Part shown: positions 47,358 through 48,522 of the stretch, one piece after another
Layout of the letters: every line of letters starts with the position of its first letter
Numbering within the stretch: position 1 is the stretch's first letter
Source: Methanothermobacter tenebrarum
GTDB taxonomy: Archaea; Methanobacteriota; Methanobacteria; Methanobacteriales; DSM-23052
Assembly (NCBI RefSeq): GCF_003264935.1
Contig: NZ_QLOE01000007.1
Coordinates: forward strand, 36,629-85,150
Direction of reading: 5' to 3'
Length of the DNA: 48,522 bases
Position numbers and translations under genes: made by a program
The notes under the pieces: generated by a model
Databases searched by the model: none
What the model saw: the letters and a program-made list of their open reading frames with translations, nothing else
Told to the model about the DNA's origin: nothing

Positions 47358-47389
47358 TGTGGGGTCTTGCGGCCTCCACACATTGGACT
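47358..47389 (-). terminator. Possible amrS terminator hairpin
   Basis: TGTGGGG and CTCCACA pair around a GC-rich loop about 30 bases past the amrS stop. On the minus strand a CCCCTTTTTATTC run follows. It is the likely end of the amrS transcript. Confidence 0.45.
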
Positions 47390-47417
47390 GTCTCATCCAA
47401 TTAAAAAAATTGTAAGG

Positions 47418-48431
47418 TTAAAGAACATCCCTGGAAATATATCGACCATATATTTTTATTTTTTGTCCACACTCCGGACACTTACTATCCTCAATCCCAT
47501 AATCCAGGATCTTATAAGAAAACCGCCTTATTAAAAGTTTCCCACACTCTGGACAATATGTATGTTCAAACCTATGACCGGGCACATTACCTATATAAAC
47601 GTATTTTATACCCTCCCTCTGGGCCTTCTTCACAGCCTCTTCAAGTATTTCTATCCTAGTTGCCGGGCTCGTGAACTTATACCTCGGATAATATCTTGTG
47701 AAGTGTAATGGTGTGTCTTCACCCGCAAACTTTAAATGATTTTTTATTACCCAATCTATGTCATTTTCGTTCACACCAGTAACAACAAGATTCACGATTT
47801 CTACATGAACTCCCTCTTCTAAGGCCTTTTTAACGTTTCTCCATATTTTGTATACGTTTATACCGCCACAATATTCTTTGTAAACGTCCTTCCCACCCTT
47901 TATGTCTATGTTTAATCCAGTGAGTCCAGCGTCAATCAGAGCCTTTAGTGCTTCTATTGTCATGTACCCATTGGAAACATAGCATGCATAGAGTCTATGT
48001 TTTCTCCCTATTTTGAAGAGATCGATGGCGTATTCTGTTAATAGTGTTGGTTCTTGGAAGCTGAGACATAATCCTTCATCATGATTTATTAAAGCCTTCT
48101 TTACAATGGCCCCTGGTGGCGTGTAGGGAGCCCCCTTTGGCAGGCTCCTTGAGAGGTGATAGTTTTGGCACCATGGACATGAAAAATTGCATGAGTATGT
48201 TGCGATAGTGAGTGAGGTTGAACCCGGCCAGTAGTGGTAGAATGGTTTTATTTCTATTGGCCTGCTTTCTATTGCACTTAGCCGTCCATAGGTTAGTGTG
48301 TATAGTTTACCGTTTTTGTTGAATCTTACTTTGCAGGTTCCTTGTTCTCCGTTTGAAAGTTTGCATCTTCTCTCACAGAGCGTGCATTGGATTTTCTTGT
48401 TGATGTTTTTGTAGAAAGGGCTAGTCTTCAT
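47418..48431 (-). CDS. amrS: AmmeMemoRadiSam system radical SAM enzyme
   Basis: A radical SAM protein of about 337 residues, the AmrS member of the AMMECR1-Memo-radical SAM group, whose reaction is not established. It has an N-terminal Cys-rich knuckle (CTLCERRCKLSNGEQGTCKV), the radical SAM motif CNFSCPWCQNYHLS near residue 97, LSFQEPTLL, LNIDIKGG and HFTRYYPRY. Two C-terminal zinc knuckles follow (CPECGKLL and CPECGQKIKIYG). I start at the ATG at 48431 (MKTSPFYKN): TTATAATAAG at 48456-48465 lies about 25-30 bases upstream, which implies a leaderless message. A longer frame from 48488 runs through the promoter and a GGGGGG/CCCCCC hairpin. The AMMECR1 and Memo partners are not in the window. 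Confidence 0.92.
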   Translation of the reverse strand: MKTSPFYKNINKKIQCTLCERRCKLSNGEQGTCKVRFNKNGKLYTLTYGRLSAIESRPIEIKPFYHYWPGSTSLTIATYSCNFSCPWCQNYHLSRSLPKGAPYTPPGAIVKKALINHDEGLCLSFQEPTLLTEYAIDLFKIGRKHRLYACYVSNGYMTIEALKALIDAGLTGLNIDIKGGKDVYKEYCGGINVYKIWRNVKKALEEGVHVEIVNLVVTGVNENDIDWVIKNHLKFAGEDTPLHFTRYYPRYKFTSPATRIEILEEAVKKAQREGIKYVYIGNVPGHRFEHTYCPECGKLLIRRFSYKILDYGIEDSKCPECGQKIKIYGRYISRDVL

Positions 48432-48453
48432 CAAAGAAAAATTATTAATTTTT

Positions 48454-48520
48454 TCCTTATTATAAGATGGGGGGTTGCCCCCCCACATTGGGTGTGGAGG
48501 GAGGGGGGAGGTGCATGGGG
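48454..48520. promoter_or_regulatory. amrS promoter and G-rich tract at the window end
   Basis: The minus-strand TATA box TTATAATAAG (48456-48465) is preceded by GGGGGGTTGCCCCCC (about 48469-48483), a compact hairpin-forming palindrome. It is followed to the window end by several G-runs (48490-48520). The G-runs could form a quadruplex or belong to the next gene's leader, which is outside the window. Confidence 0.4.
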
Positions 48521-48522
48521 AT

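Overview
The window reads as a thermophilic, hydrogenotrophic methanogen of the Methanobacteriales, most like Methanothermobacter. The evidence is archaeal information processing (PriS/PriL primase, class I CCA-adding enzyme, L40e, Tsr3), ether-lipid and isoprenoid genes (GGGP synthase, HMG-CoA reductase), the archaeal shikimate entry (ADTH synthase and 3-dehydroquinate synthase II), pantoate kinase, an NrpR-type operator in front of amtB-glnK, and surface proteins ending in pseudomurein-binding repeats. The genus is an inference. I found no rRNA, tRNA, CRISPR array or insertion sequence.

Layout. 1-5.2 kb, minus strand: PolX, GGGP synthase, L40e, Tsr3 and a fused ChlI/ChlD-like chelatase motor. 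5.3-6.1 kb, plus strand: two tandem-duplicated zinc-ribbon microproteins and an unrecognised protein. 6.1-7.0 kb has no intact gene but holds the decayed 3' end of a cell-wall adhesin. 7.0-12.0 kb: DUF116 and TatD proteins facing VIT1-like, HMG-CoA reductase, SucD and an unknown protein. 12.0-17.9 kb: AroD and a signal peptidase facing HtpX, then a PHP phosphoesterase, a lipoprotein, pantoate kinase, a methyltransferase and ADTH synthase. A strong nested hairpin (17.94-18.03 kb) separates ADTH synthase from 3-dehydroquinate synthase II. These are followed by an HprK-like kinase, ThpR and CCA transferase, with PriS/PriL on the minus strand. 24.9-28.7 kb: a QueG-like Fe-S protein, amtB-glnK, PdxS and a small membrane protein. 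28.7-31.9 kb, minus strand: PfkB kinase, HisA-like barrel, DUF2149, ExbB-like channel and DUF2162. 32.1-33.1 kb: a THUMP-SPOUT RNA methylase.

The last 15 kb is a surface-protein locus on the minus strand. It holds a giant adhesin (DUF3344, CARDB, PKD, beta-helix and pseudomurein-binding repeats) and then a secreted, C-terminally membrane-anchored CobN-like protein of about 2100 residues. The adhesin is split into two reading frames by a perfect 77-bp tandem duplication that creates a TAG at the junction. Full-length amrS lies upstream of the locus, and a decayed copy of the amrS 3' end lies on its other side.

The most interesting reading is a trans-envelope machine: an extracellular CobN-like protein, an ExbB-like proton channel with its DUF2149 partner, the DUF2162 membrane protein, and possibly the distant ChlI/ChlD ATPase. 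It could act on a metal, a tetrapyrrole or the cell wall. The domain assignments are read from sequence; the joint function is inference.
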